Source: Sphagnum compactum (taxonomy: Eukaryota > Bryophyta > Sphagnopsida > Sphagnales). From it: a stretch of 64,000 nucleotides of DNA. The stretch lies in NCBI GenBank assembly GCA_965153455.1, contig OZ234494.1:21948001-22012000 (forward strand). Direction: 5' to 3'. Positions within the stretch are counted from its first letter, which is position 1. Each line of letters begins with the position of its first letter. A model generated the notes under the pieces. The model did no database searches. It had not been told where the DNA came from and worked only from the letters and a program-made list of their open reading frames with translations. A program made the translations under genes and the position numbers. Positions 10,888 through 25,000 of this stretch are shown piece by piece.

Positions 10888-13800
10888 CCTCGCCTGCAAA
10901 CTAGCAATACTAAAATCTGAACTTACTGCATATGAATGAAGAAGCTTCTTAAGCTAGAGGACGAGGCAGCGGCAGCGGCAGCAGCTCAAATGGATACTTT
11001 CGGGAAAAACCGCTACCACCACCCACCCACCCACCCATTTGCTTGCTTGCTGCTGCTGCATCAACTGGAATCTACTGACACAGGAGAGAAGAATGCAAAA
11101 ACACCAATTCTGCTGCAGAGCTCCTCAAACCCAGAAATACAACGATGCCGATGCAGTGATGACTCGATTCAGCTCTTGCATTTCCCCGAGCTTGATGGGC
11201 TGACTTTGACATGGTTGCTGATTCTTTGTAGATTCTTGGGGTATTCTTGGGGCTAAAGTATGATGAGTGCATTGTTGTTTTTTTCAAAGTTTTGTTGATG
11301 TGTTAAAAAAAATAAAAATAAAAATTTGTAGCATGTGGAGGTATGAAAAGATGATTAAATAAATAAAGAATCAATTAATTTTTTTTAAAAAAAATTCAAC
11401 AATGTGCAAGGTTATATGACATAATTTGTGTGCTTAAATTAGGGTTTTAGGTCCAAGTCTTAAATCTAAGAATCTAGACATCCAAACAAACATGAGAGAA
11501 AATATCTTTACAAAAGTTAAACTAACCAATGGTTCTTGCAAAACTGGGTAGTGGAAATTCGTTGCAAATGTGTGTAAAGGTTTATGACATTGTAAAAGTA
11601 TGACATTAGTTATAGTGAGAAAATTTTGTGCAACAATTAGGAAGTACTTGAAACCATTGGTGATATTTATATTGGTTAAATATCGAATCATTTTTTGATT
11701 TTGAAAGCTTACATGGAACTTTTTACATTTTAAGTGCCATGTAATCATATTTCACTTATTGCATCTAAAATAGATCCAAAATCATGTTATTGATTGAAAG
11801 GTTTTTACTTCACAATGATTCAAAGGTGAAAATTGTAGATGCAAATTGTAGTTTTTAGAATTATGATTATGGATGGGCAAATAATATTCGGGCTTGGGCC
11901 TTTTTTCTAAACACCAATTTAAGAAATCATGTGACAAGGGACAAGTTCTTACCTTACAAGTTAATAGAAAATGTTGATTATCTAATGCGTCCATGGTTTT
12001 TACTCTTCATTCAAAGATGAAAATACAAAACACATTAGAATTTTATCTTATAAGGTACAAGGATGTTAATGGGAAAAGCTTTTGAAATGTTAAAAGAAAA
12101 GTTTATAATTTTATTTCAAGGAAATGGATATTTCATTGCCCCACATGTCAAACTTGGTGACAACTTACGTATGTTTGCATAACATGTGCAAATATGGTCT
12201 ACACATTGCCAGTTCGAAGAAAAGCACAAGCAAAAACAAATTCAACATTTGGCAACATCAAAAAAAACTTATATGTTTGTTCAAAGTGGTTGAAGAAGCA
12301 ATCAAATCTAAAGATAATGGATGATTATAAAATTGACATGGAGGACATAGAACATCAAGGTGAACATAAAAAATATGACAACCATTGAAAAAGATCCTAG
12401 TACGAAAACAATTGAAAAAAAAATCAAAAATGTTGATAAATGTTATGATAACTCATGAGTTTTTAGCAAAACATTTCTTTGAAATTAATTTGAAAAAAAA
12501 AATCTTTTTTTTAATATACATTTAATTCCAAGTCAAATTTTGATGAATGACTCAAAGCTCAAATGTGATGTAACCTATAGTTTATTTATAAAAAGTTTAA
12601 TATAAACATTCATACTTTTGAGTAAAACATTGATTTTGCAAATTGTAGTAACATTGTTGTATTCTTTTGAACCATGGTTGAAAAATGTTGATAGACATTT
12701 ATTTTTTACCTTCTATTTTGTTTTTAAACTTCATATGAAGTGAGAGATTTGTCCAAGGGCTCCTAACTACTATCATCTTTAAAACCATTATTTATTTTTG
12801 TTGGAAATTTTGGACTACCCATAACTTCATCAAATTTTTTCATAAAAACATTCACATTTTCACTTCGATGTCATCAGCTATTCAATGCATCATAAAAAAG
12901 ACATTTATAATGATCATTGCTTGAAATCTCATTTGTAATCTTATCATCTTTGTATTGCATGTAAATTACATTGAAGTATTGCATGTAAATTAGGTTGAAC
13001 TTTTGCTTGCAAACAATTAGAGTGTTTGAAAAATCAATGATTCGAACCAATATTTGAATGTGCAATTTGAGCAACATATTTAGCCTTTAAAAAAAAAGAA
13101 TTGAGATTAAAAAAACCATGGTTTATAAGCTTAAAAACAATCTTTGAAACAAAGAAAAATAGAATTGACCACACTAATAAAAACAATGGTATTCACATTT
13201 AAACATTTGAAATAAAGTAGGTTTTGCGATTAACTCCTTTGCTTCAACACCAAGGAAATGTGAGTTCAAACTTCATTGTGATCAAAGTGATGACTTTCAA
13301 TGGGAAAGGGCGCCAACAACCTTGTGTGAATCTACAATATGCAGCCCATCTCAACACTACATGTGCTAAAAAATGGAGTGGTGGGTGTGCACTCCACTAC
13401 ATCCACAATCCACAAAATCTCTTCCATTTTTGTACAATTTCAACTTCTTCAACAATGAAAAACTATGAAAGAAACAACTTTGGACCTTAGCTTACAGCTT
13501 GGTTGTACAAACTATTATCTCCCTTCGAGTTTCATTTTTTGGTGTGGACCAATTGAATTTCCTCACTTCCTCCCAAAATAGTGCCATGTAAATGCCACCT
13601 CAAATTAGGATGAATTGGTCTTGGATCCTCATCTAAAGGCCTTGGGTCCCATTTATGGGACTCAATCAGTAGGATTGCTTCATTTTGTTGGACCCTCCCC
13701 GTCTCTTAGACCTTCATGTAAAGTGCCCGTCAAATTCCCAAAACCTGATCAACATCATCATGGTCCACAACATCACCATCAATAGACTAATTCCTAATGT

Positions 13801-14998
13801 TTTCTAGAGTCTCGGTATTTTGAAATTCGCAAGTCGAAATTCCTCCGTTTCTTATTGTATTCATCCTCAACTTCAAGTCTGAATTCTTCTTCATGTGGAT
13901 TGTTGTTCCAGGGTGTCTTGGAATTCTAGATCAATTAGACTTGTAACCCTCCCTCTAGAAATTCATAACATCCTTCATGACCCTTTACATCAAACCATTG
14001 TTCAAACATGCACAAAACATTTTGTGTTATGACATGCCAATGAAACTTATGAAGACCAAGTATTTAACAATGTGATCAATTTTCATTGTTAACAGGCATT
14101 GTAAGAAAAAGAATGTACAAAGAGACCAAATGATACGAAGTTCTAATGGTTACAAAAGAGGAGGGAAACAAATGCCAATCTGATGCAATTGTGAATCTTC
14201 TAAACTTATGGAACCTCAAGAAAAATTCAAAACCTAATGTTAAAAGCAAAAAAGAACAAATAAGTTCCCTTTCAACCTGAAATCATGGCAGTATTACTTA
14301 TCTAGTAAAGAGTAGACAGAACTTCCATTTACATTATTGTTCCGTCTTCATGCTGATGCAGCTCACATGTCCTGTTGTCATGAAGTCCCACAAAAGATAG
14401 GGAGACTTCCTATCATTTCAAAATCCAGAGTGTGCAAACATATCATTATTGTTCAGAGCAGTGCTCAGCAGGACTTGCTAAAGTTCAAGCAGACTAGAAA
14501 TGGTTACTAGTTGTACACATGGTTCAAGCCTTGGAACTAGAAGGGGCATATAGTTTTGAGCTTCTATGATACCAAAAGAGCTCAACTTCACAGGCCATCT
14601 AATCTGAGCTAATATGTTACTGAAAGTTTTCAACTTCAGAGCCCATCTATCTGAGCTCATAAAATAACTTAAGACTCTTTTGACATTTCATCATGTGTAT
14701 GGCTGTTCACCCTCACACATCAGCTGATGACCAGCCCAGAGACCTACACTAGAAGAAACCTGAAAAGAGATAAATAACACAATATCAATAAGAACATGTC
14801 CAGGAGGTCAGACTTGTAATTGGAATCTGACCTGTCGCACAAAAAGATTTGATGTTGATGGGTCCTGTTGTACACTCATGGATAACACATGCAGAACATA
14901 TCTAACATCACAGATTTCAGCACTCTTGACAGTGGCAAATCACATTGCCTGTGACTATCCCAACCTGCTTCAAATTCTAAGTCAACAAGGCAGAGAGT
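10888..14998. other. AT-rich spacer without recognisable genes, 4.1 kb
   Basis: The first ~370 bp is the likely promoter and 5' UTR of the alpha/beta-hydrolase gene and holds CAG/GCA and ACCC microsatellites. From about 11.3 kb to 13.2 kb the sequence is strongly AT-rich with poly-A/T runs and no long frame. From 13.2 to 14.0 kb it is less AT-rich and may hold worn transposon sequence, but I found no domain. 14.0-15.0 kb is the 3' flank of the invertase gene. Confidence 0.5.
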
Positions 14999-17900
14999 TT
15001 ACACAAGATTTGAGTTACTTAAAGGATTGAATTTTCTCCGACGACGGGGATTCATGTCCAGACCACATGAGGCCACAGGATTACTTTCCTCATCACATGT
15101 TAGCCAACTTGCAGCCTCTGGATGTCGTAGCAGCAGCTTGGCCACCAGGAACCCTGCTATGGACCAGGTTTGGAAGAGGCGTGCTTGTTTGCCCACAAAC
15201 CGTCCTGATCGTGTGTCATAGTATTCAGGCCACCTATCTCTTGAGAGTCTCTTCTCAGCAACCTCAACAGCTCTTTGTGCCAGGTCTCGACGTCCCATTT
15301 TTATACACGCCACTGAGAACTGCCACATTAGAGTAGGCCATGATCCTCCATTGTGGTATGACCAAGCTCTGCACCAAAAGCAACAAGCGACAGCATGAAT
15401 GTTTCCATCTCTCAAGACAATGGGTTGCTTCACATATCTTTCTGGGAAAGACAGCAGCAATACAGCACTTTCAAACTGCTGAAAGGGAAAAAGAACAGAA
15501 ACAATCAAGGCCAGAAATAGTACGTGTTCTTTGGATCACTGCCAGTGATGATGCGCCACTCATCCTCCGCCAGGGCTGGGAAACAGATTTTTAAAGGCAT
15601 GGTGCCAATGAGATCATCCCACTTTGCTTCCATCAGTTCCAAGATATCTTCAGCCTGTGTTTTGGTAGCCAAAGAGCCACAAATGGACCACAGGTTTCCA
15701 AGAGAAAAAAAACGGAAGTCCATGTGTGCAGGTTGTAAGTTGCCTATGAAGTAACCACCTTTATTGGGAATCCACTCAAACAACCAAGGAGAGACCTGGT
15801 CGGGGTAGATGTTGAATTTGTTCACAGCATCATAGGAGTACTCCTCAGTCTTGTAGCGGTAGATTTCATTTAGCTTACGGAGATCTAACCAGTAATATTC
15901 TTGAATATGGAACAACAAAGCACTCAGCCTTGAATTTATCAACTTTTTCAAATCCTGTGCTACTCCATCTTCTTGTACAAGCATGTCACGAGCAAATCGC
16001 AGAGCTTGGTAGAACAATGCCTGCAATAGACCAAATGCTGTGGTCAAATTCCCTGATCTGGACTGCAGACTTGTCAAAACAAACATGGCAGGGTTGTACA
16101 GACTCTAACATATGCAGCTTCTTCATTTACTAGTGTGCCTCCTGATATACTGTAGATTTACTTTCCATTAGGTTGCCTAATGCAAACCTGATCACAATCA
16201 GAATTGTGCCACACAGCAGTGCAGTAACTGTGCATACTTATGGCAACACAAGATGTCCATTAATATGGTGATGAGGTTCTCAGGGGGCAGATAGATTGCC
16301 TCTTGGATTTACCATAACAATTTTCAGAGGGTTAGGTTAGGACCCAGGACATTCAAACAGACAGTAACAACAATCTCTTGAAAGAAAAACATGGTGTGTT
16401 CTACAAGAGTCAGCGCCTCAGCTTGAACGGGAAGTGCAAGTGAGGGGCAGAAGCAAGCAATGTGAAGCAAATTAACATACCTGAATCTCAAGAGGGTGGC
16501 CATGGATGCCCATGCGTCGATCAATCATGCATGAACCATCCGTAACAAGCAAAGTAGGGAACATGTCAAAGCCATCAGCCAGACAGACCTTCAAAATCAT
16601 CTTGATGCCTGTCTGGAAATCCACTCTTTCTTGCAGAGATGTGTCTCCTGTGCACTTGGCATATGCCCTTAAAAGAATTATCCACCACAAACCTGCTCCA
16701 AGTACACACAAAACAACTGATCAGCATTAGTTGCATTCACTTGAGCAGCAATCTTGCTGATGCTGACAGCAGCCACAATTGAAGCCAATACCTGCTTCAA
16801 TGCTGCTCTACTTGTCCTGAATTCTGGAAGTGATTCACACTGGACATATTGAAAACACTTGGCAAATGCAAGCAACATCAACCAAGGAGAAAAGCTTCAG
16901 ATAACATAGGCCTTCTGGAAGTAGCAACCTCCTGCTTAACAAGAATCTTTGAGTTTCACAAAGGTGTGTTCCAGCAGCTGCTAGCTCTAGCTTATTGCCT
17001 GAAGACCTGGAAGGCAACCAAGAAAAACAATTACCTGAATCCACTGGAGCAACTCGGCCAATTGCAGCCTCCCCAAAATCTGGATCCAGAATCTCCTCTG
17101 TCCCATTTGCCTCATTCCCATCCCGAAAGACAGTTAGAACCTTAAAACTCGCAGGCATCAAGCCCTGCCCAGGGCTGTAGCAGTCCACAGTCTTCTCCCA
17201 GCTCTGCATCAGAAACAGGAAACCTGTGAATAATCCACCCATAAGATTGGCAACTCAAGAATATAATTTTAATCCACCTCTCAACTTCTACACGTGCAGC
17301 AGGCTTTTCAAGGATTCTAGACACCAAATCTGTGTAGCTCAAAAATCTGGTTGCAAAGATCGTGAGGAGCATGTTGCTCATACTTCTTCCTCTTGGGAAC
17401 CATGAGCTTGATACTTACTCTTGGAACCATAGCATTGATGATACTTTCTTCTTCCCACACCATGACATTTTCCTTCAATACATCTCAAGAAAGAGAAAAA
17501 TCCTTCTTTAACCTAATCCAATGAAATGGAAATCGCAAAAGACATACCTGCAGTTGTAGTGTGTGAATGAGGAAGTTCCTCACAATCTCATGTTCACCTT
17601 TGATCAGGAAGGCGATGGCAGATGGAATGAAATCTCGAAGAAACACCTGATCATAGTTCTGAGGGTAAGGATCTGAGGGATCCCGAGCAGCAATTGTTCC
17701 CACAGGATCACCACAATAGGTCACCACCGCATCTTTCAAGAGTGCCCAAGCCTCTTTCTCACTGGGACTCTCCACATACCGCTCAGAATTCCTCTGCAAG
17801 AAGGGTTTAGCAGTAGGCTTGCTGCTCTCAGGGTTTGCAGCAACTTCCTTTGCTGCTGGTACTGCTTGTGGTTCTTCTCCTTCTGCTTCTTCTTCTGAGG

Positions 17901-18588
17901 GAAATTGATGAGGAGGAAGATCATCTACTAAAGGACCTAAATGCGGAGGAGGGACAAAGAAGATTGGCTGCTCACTTGTTGTTGTTGCCACTGTTTCGGC
18001 CACGGAAACAACAGTCGTAGCACGAGCGGCAGCGGCAGCGATGCTGTTGTTGTCGTGGAAAATCTCTCTAGGGTTGATTCCTTCTTCACTGTCGAAGCTA
18101 GTCGCTTGATCTGACAAGCTCCGCTCACACCTGATGGCACTAGGGGAAGAAGAACAACGCTTGAGACGACGGTTGTTGCGCTTCCTCACATCATCCTTGA
18201 GGATGAATTGCTGCAAGTGACTGGAGGAGCTCCTGCCGCCGCCGCCGCCGCCGCTGCTGACATGAAGAGATCTATTGCCGCTGGAATTTGACGAGGAACA
18301 AGAGAAGCGCGACGACGAGGACCTCGGAAGACAATTCTCGGAGACAACAACAAGAGCAGTGATTCTTGGAGGTTTGGGGAAAAGGAAGCTGTGCAGGGAG
18401 TCACCACAACTGCAACTGGATTTGCAATGCCGAATCAATCCTGCTGCTCCTCCTGCCGGTTGTTGTTGTTGCTGCCAAGCTTTGTAAAAGACAGATGCAG
18501 CAATCCTTACTGTGCTGGGACAACCTGAAGAAGCTGCTGCTGCTGCTGCCATCATCGGATCTATCAACATTCTACTTGAACTACTCAT
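14999..18588 (-). CDS. Alkaline/neutral invertase (GH100), five exons, 762 aa
   Basis: Hydrolyses sucrose to glucose and fructose. Exons on the minus strand are 18588-17548, 17203-17035, 16692-16481, 16020-15524 and 15368-14999; all are GT-AG and the sum of 2,289 nt is in frame. The first ~240 residues are low-complexity Ser/Gln/Ala/Pro-rich with a basic, hydroxylated N-terminus, which fits a plastid or mitochondrial transit peptide plus spacer. The GH100 body follows: [13 protein letters not shown], the [18 protein letters not shown] catalytic-Asp block, [20 protein letters not shown], and [20 protein letters not shown] with the catalytic Glu. The end blocks are [20 protein letters not shown] and [15 protein letters not shown]. 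The family is normally 550-700 aa, so the N-terminal extension explains the length. The start was chosen as the first true ATG; upstream in frame there is only GTG. A compound microsatellite lies 5' of the start. Confidence 0.95.
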
Positions 18589-18702
18589 GGAACATATTCC
18601 TTGCAACCACAACAACAAAAGGATTGCTACCAAGAACTCCACGCAATCCCTACAAAACACAAACCAAAATCTCTCTCTCTTACAAAACCCAAAAAAAAAA
18701 TC

Positions 18703-18718
18703 TTCTTCTTCTTCTTCT

Positions 18719-18789
<71 letters not shown>
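18703..18789. repeat. Compound microsatellite (TTC)n(CT)n(AC)n 5' of invertase
   Basis: On the + strand, seven TTC units run into about 19 CT units and then about 15 AC units without a break. It starts ~115 bp upstream of the invertase ATG, in the probable 5' UTR or core promoter. On the gene strand this reads (GT)n(GA)n(GAA)n. Confidence 0.95.
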
Positions 18790-18790
<1 letters not shown>

Positions 18791-19850
18791 CAAGGTACCT
18801 AAAGAATGGGGTTACAAAAACAAAGGTGCAATACTAGTGGTGGAGAATGCTCACAAGAGAAAGAGAGAGAGACAAGGAAACTATGATGAAGGTGTGAGTT
18901 ATGCAACTTCTCCAACATGAATTTCTTCTTCTTCTTCTTCTTCTTCTTATTTTCTCTCTCCCTCTCTCTCACAACAAGAGACCTAGAAAAGGGGGTACAA
19001 AAACAAAGGAGCAACTATTGAAGTGGAGAAGGCTCACAAGAGAAACAAAACAAGTAAGAAAGAGGCTTTTTTTGCCATGTTGAATTTGGTTAATGTCTTA
19101 ATCAAATGGGAAATGAATTTGGTGGGTTGTCCGTCCTATCATCATTTTTTCGGCTATGGTGTTGTTGCAATGGGTTTGCACAATAATAATAATAACAATG
19201 TTGGATTTTGTTGATTCTTGTGTGGGGGGAATTCAATGACATGGTTTTCTCCTCAAAACCATCTTGGTTTGGCTTTGAGTTTTTGCCATGTTTAGGATTT
19301 GGTTGATTTTGTGTGAAAATTGAAATGGTTTGAGCAATTTATGTTTGGTTTTGGGTTTGGCATGGGTTTTGATTTGGTTGACGAAATTGGAAATGGGTTC
19401 CCTCAATCAATCATGTTGGCCTTTGGTTGTTTTTGCTTGTTTTGCCATGGTTTCGATTTGGTTGCTGTTTAAATGGAAATTTTCAATGGGTTCTCAATCC
19501 TCATGCTGGCTTTAGGTTTTACATGTCATGTACTCCTTAAGATCCATGTTCAGCACCAAAATGCTAAAATGAATTTAACACTGAATCAAACAGGCAATTT
19601 GTTACTCAAATGCTCTCTCTCCCATTTATGACTAGTTCAAACAAAATTGTGAGAGACAATAAAACCATGTAACTGAGAGTACAACCAAGTCTTCAGCTCT
19701 CATCCTCAAATAGATCCCCAGTTGAGGTGTGAGGTCTGGTGATCATTCACAAAAGGACTTGGCCAAATTTGGCTATAGATCACAAGGACACAAAAATTTT
19801 GCCAAAATAAAAACATGCGGGTTTGGAATCCCAAACTATAAGCAGTGAAG
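18790..19850. other. Invertase upstream region with short degenerate repeats
   Basis: A second TTC run lies near 18925-18950 and an AAT run near 19182-19198. From about 19260 to 19530 the sequence contains three diverged units of roughly 100 bp, sharing wording such as gccatgg...gatttggttg...aatggaaat...tcaatgggtt. No reading frame looks coding. Confidence 0.45.
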
Positions 19851-20052
19851 GAAACTAAGCCACCACTTCAGAGACTATTACAACACTCCAAACCCCAAAC
19901 TATAAGACATGAGGAAACTAAGCCACCACTTCAGAGACTATAAGCAGTGAGGAAACTAAGCCACCACTTCAGAGACTATTACAACACTCCAAACCCCAAA
20001 CTATAAGACATGAGGAAACTAAGCCACCACTTTAGAGACTATTACAACACGG
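19851..20052. repeat. Two-tier tandem repeat, 101-bp higher-order unit
   Basis: The phrase gaaactaagccaccactt starts at 19851, 19914, 19952 and 20015, with spacings of 63, 38 and 63 bp. The array is therefore two copies of a 101-bp unit, each built from a long (63) and a short (38) subunit. Copies are nearly identical; the last has a C-to-T change. Confidence 0.9.
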
Positions 20053-20396
20053 AACCACGATACCACATCCACAAAGATCAGGCCAAAAACAAGAAATTCC
20101 TTTGCCTTTATTTGAAGGCTGGGATTGTCATGAATTGGACCCACAACCCAATTGTGCATCCCCTTGCAGATAAGGTTCATCAAGTTATAATGAGAGAGAG
20201 GATGTGGGTATGAAGGTCCCATCACTGAATAAAAAGATTGAGTCAATTTTCTACCATTTGTTCATACAAGATAAGGATGGGCTCAAAGTATTTCAATTAT
20301 CAATCAAAAAAGAAAAACCTACATATAAAAAGACTTTCAGAATCCCAAAGCAGGAAAACACAGAAGGGAAGGACTAGACCAAACAAACAAGGGATG

Positions 20397-20706
20397 TGTC
20401 ACACTCTGGCCTTGCCATTTACATTAAGAAGTATCTTAATGCAAAACAAGAATTATAGAAACTCAAATATTTCACCATGCAAAAATATAATCTTCCAAAA
20501 ATCCTCTCAAAGAAACCAAAATCCTTCAAGATATTATTATAACTCTTATAACTAATCTCAAGTTTCAACACAAGCCAAAATATCATCTTTCAAAAATCCT
20601 CATATAAAAATAGACCTATTACCTAGGGGCCAAAATCCCTTAAGCTAGTGTACTCTGCAATGAATGGAAACACAATATCCTTGCCTTGGTAAGCAAGGCC
20701 AATGAA
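20397..20706. mobile_element. MITE-like dispersed repeat, uninterrupted copy
   Basis: About 310 bp that is strongly similar to 46957-47111 plus 48015-48185. Its ends are imperfect inverted repeats: tggccttgcc near 20407 and the complement of aagcaaggcca at 20691-20701. It has no coding capacity. It preserves the empty site of the Helitron found in the other copy. I could not settle a target-site duplication. Confidence 0.7.
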
Positions 20707-22079
20707 AACAAGCAGTGTGAACAAAAGTGAGAGTCTCTCACCTGACTCTTCAGGGACCATCAACAGTAACATGTCTGATAGCTACTTATCTATTACAATT
20801 TCCTACTGATTTCATCAGCTCTCTACAGTGGATATAGGCCACTGTAAACACTAACCTGCGTATTGAGCTTCTGTCACAAGTAACGAAGCAACAGGAAGAC
20901 TCTGCCATGACAACATACAAGGGAAACAAACATAGAGAAAAGAAGAGGGGAAAAACAAAAGAAGCACACAAAAATAAGAAAAAACATAGAACAACAAACA
21001 GGGAGACAGACAGTTGAAATTATACCTTAGGCATTAGGCCTTCCTTTCCCTGCACCATGCACATAGCATATCTCTGCAAACTTTGATGAAAATGTGATCT
21101 TATAATGCATAACACATAGTCTTCAGCTGAAGACACTTAAAGAAATTGACAGACAATCTATGTCTTCAATTGCTTTTACTTTTATACAAGGACTCACCCA
21201 CATGGCCAACTACTGGATGGTTTTGATTTTGATGACTATACAACTTCATTCTCAAGTTTGCTAAATTGAGTCCTAAACATATCACCCTGAAAGAAGTTCT
21301 ACATATCATAGCAAAGGCTTATACAGGGGGCACAATCTTGTTAATGTTTGTTTTTGCTTGGACTTGATTCTGTCATGTCATATTTACTTACCTCTTCAAA
21401 TCACACCCTGACTAATCCACAGGGTCAAATCATAAAGGTAAAACCCTTTCCTTATGGTATGTTCAACAACGATTGGCAAAACTCATACCTTCTAAACGCG
21501 TTATCCTGTTACTTGATGTTTCCTGTTACAAAGGATCTGCAACCAGGTATGGTCTGTGAGATACATTGAATCCCCACCCAAAACAACTCATCATTCATGC
21601 AATTCCTTTCTGCAACAAATGCTTGCATTAAACAAAGCCTGACTATATTCACTCAGGCGCTTCTCCAAGTAACCACATTTATGTACAAACTATGTAGGAC
21701 TAAGAAGAAAGGGGCTTGTCCAAAAGAAGGTTAGTTTTGAAAGACTGTTGCATGAGCCAGGTATGCATAAGAAGCGGGAGAGCGATGGGGAGTCATTGCA
21801 TATCATCTTGTGGCATTGTTTACTTCTCCTGCAGTTGATTCAATTGAATGGTGAACTGTGATGGTCTCTCCTCAATAAACACACCTCAAGCATTGGAAAT
21901 AATCAATATCAGGCACCAAACAATGGGGCATTGCGAATTGCATCAGCACATTACTGTCACTGAATTTTCTGGCAAACTGAGGTATAAGTGAATCATAAAA
22001 GCAGAACACTATACTCTTTCTGAAACCTACTTGTAGCAAAGGGATCAATGTGGATAGTGAGATGCCTCCTTTTGATGTA
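20707..22079. other. 3' flank of PDIL5-4, no gene recognised
   Basis: 1.4 kb of unremarkable sequence; I see no convincing exon or repeat. Short frames at 20786-20971 and 21348-21569 lack splice or motif support. Confidence 0.4.
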
Positions 22080-25000
22080 TCAAAACTGTTTGCCAAGCTC
22101 CATCTTCTTAACCATGCGAATTGCATTGTGAAACATAGCATCCACAATTCCAGCAACCTGCAAAGACAGTTTTTCAGAGCTTAGTTGCACTTGAGTGGAG
22201 GAAATACAGTCAGCAGACCAACATCCATTTATATTTTAAGTGAAGGCATCTAATACTAGAATTTGTGTCTGTGCAACCTGCTGATGAGCACAAATCTAGT
22301 ACCTACTTGCCAGAGCTGGTGAAGGGGAGGGTACATACTGTGAATACACCACCAATGATAGCACACAAATTTGTGATGAAGTGAGAGAATGATCGCCTAG
22401 TCTCTCTCACCAACACCTGTGTACAAGGACAAGTCTCAGAATTTGACCTTGATATTATATCCCAATCATTTACATACTGAAATTCCCCGAAAGTGGAAGG
22501 AGAATTGTCTATTTCTGGCCAATTTGTGCAATAGGGAGACCAGGTGCTGGAAGCTACAAGGCCAAAGTATGAACCTGCATTGGAGAGAGCTCATAGTGGA
22601 ATTTGACCACAGGGACACTGGTTGATTGAAGTTGGTTGCTGTGTGCAGTGTAGTCATACCGATCCAACGCCTCAGAATCCTTGTGTCTCCTTAGAGAAAT
22701 AACCTCTGTCTTTACCACTTGCAAATAGTGGTCATGCTAAAGCCCAATCCCAGTTCAAGACAACCCATCCACATACAGATTGTTAGAGACAGAAAAAACA
22801 TCTGACTATTGCTGTACTATTCAGAATCATGGCAACCACAGGTTTCTGCTTGATGCAACCATGGAAAGTAAGAAGGCATCCTTGGAATGGGCAAGGCAAG
22901 ACTAAACACTGACCGTAATGTTCTCATGCTCAGAAACAAAAAACTCTCCAGTGAGACGGTCAACATCTGAGTCCAGCTCAGGGAAGAGGTGATTCACACC
23001 CTTCATGGATCGCCGTGAATGTTTGTTACCAAAACTAAACAGGCCAACATGGTGAGTCATGTTCATTTTTGCAGCATCAAATGAGTGTGAACCTGAATGA
23101 GCTGAGATCATCAGCTCTCCTGGGACCTGCAACCCAAATTGCCAGCAGAAAACTCAGCATCTAGATTTTCATACAAGGGGACATATTCAGATGGTCTAAA
23201 AGATCTGTCTGCCCCTTTCACCAATCAGTTGTGCCACTTCACAGCTCCATACTTGACAGAACTTTACTTTTAAAGTAAAAAGTGCCCTTGGCAAACTGCT
23301 GCTAAAATATAATCAGCAACTTAAGAGTTTGTAACAAATAAGATAAGTGCTTACTGTCTGGAGTAGTATTCCAATTCCTCTTGTACTACAGGTGGCGAAA
23401 CTATGCCACTCACACAAGGATATGGAACAGATAGCTGTTCTCTTCCACTGTAATCAAGTACTATAGAACCCATTGTCTGCAAACAGCTACAGCTTTCCTT
23501 TTGCTGGGTAGTTGTTTTGTACCTTCTTCACTTTCACAAAGCCCTCAATCCTGCAACCTCCAGACCGCGGAGCAGGTCTTTTGATAGTTGAATTGGTAGG
23601 ATCTGTGCCGCCAGACTTGTCTTCTATTGCATATCTCCCATCCACAACTGGTGGAGGAACTAGCCCCGTCATAAACTGTGAAATCAAACAGACATGTTTT
23701 GAGGAAAAGTCTTAAGAGAGTGTTCTTATCATAGAACTTCAGTGGATACAGAGCACTTATAAGACGTACCGCAACCAATGAGTCTGTATCACGCTCGCCA
23801 TAGTAGGACTCATGGTCATGATGCCCATGCTCTTCCCTGTACAGACAACAAAACCAAAAGGAATATTAGTCAATGTGCAGCCGTGAACAAACACCAGATA
23901 AACACCACCACAAAAAGCTTTCATTAGGTTGTACTCAAAGGCCAACAAAGATATGAGGTCCAAGTCAATGACACAAGGATTAACTGAGGTGGAGTCACAG
24001 TATCCTGATTTAGTCCTTGTTTTACTAAACAATTTTCAAAGACCACATCTCCCTTCCAGACCATCCTTCCTCCAATGGAACACTCAGTTATAAGACCAGA
24101 CCTGAGATCATGACCCCTGCGAAATATTCGAATGGATGGATAGCCTTGAATGTGGTGCCTGCAACAAAACTTCAATTATTGTCAAGACAGATATTTTGTG
24201 CTTGAATCCAAGTGACAAGATAGATAATATGGGACAGCTAGCTAATCTGCAGGTTTCTCCAAGACTTGACAGATAGATGAACAAGCAAAGGTATGGAGTA
24301 CAGCTTACTTTCGGCAGAGTGCTTGATTTTGTGTGCAATCAACCTTGGCAAGTAGTATCCTTCCATCACTCTCTGGATTATACCTGTGCTTCAAGAAAAA
24401 TTTAACTAAGTCACTGCAAAACATCCTCTGGGCTCTGAAGGGACCAGCTTCAAGCAGGCCCTGACAATACAGACTTCTGATGACCTGCTTGCATAGCATC
24501 ACAAGAAAATGGGTGAAGAAAGGTACTCTCATGCTTGGCAAACCAATTCAGACCCAACTTAGAATCTTACAGTCAGGTCCAATTCAGGAAATAGTGTCTA
24601 CCTCTCAGCCATAATTTGTGCTGATCTCTCCCAAGAAGGTTTCTGTAATCAAACAAGAAGCCCCCTGAATTAGACTCTAGTTACTTTTGGCCTCAGTGCT
24701 TACATGGCTTTCTGCTACAGGTTGAAATCTGGCTCTCCTACAGGACCATTGTCAACATCCACTTGGTAGAGCATACAGAGCGCATCTTGGTCCCTTGTTA
24801 CCGATGATTATGCAATTATTACACCCGTCAAGAAAAGAAGGCGAAGGGCATAAGAGGTGTTGCAGTACTCACCAGGCGGTTACTCCAAGCACACCATGGA
24901 GCATGAAAGTTGACCACCAGAACAGGAAACCTACATATTAGTTGACAGTCAATATCAAGCAGGCTTGAAATTTAAATTTGATATGCAAAAATTGAACGAG

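Noticed and set aside
18366-19014. Frames with SLSLSL, HTHTHT and LLLLL peptides near the invertase start
   Set aside because: Products of the compound microsatellite and of the strand opposite invertase exon 1.
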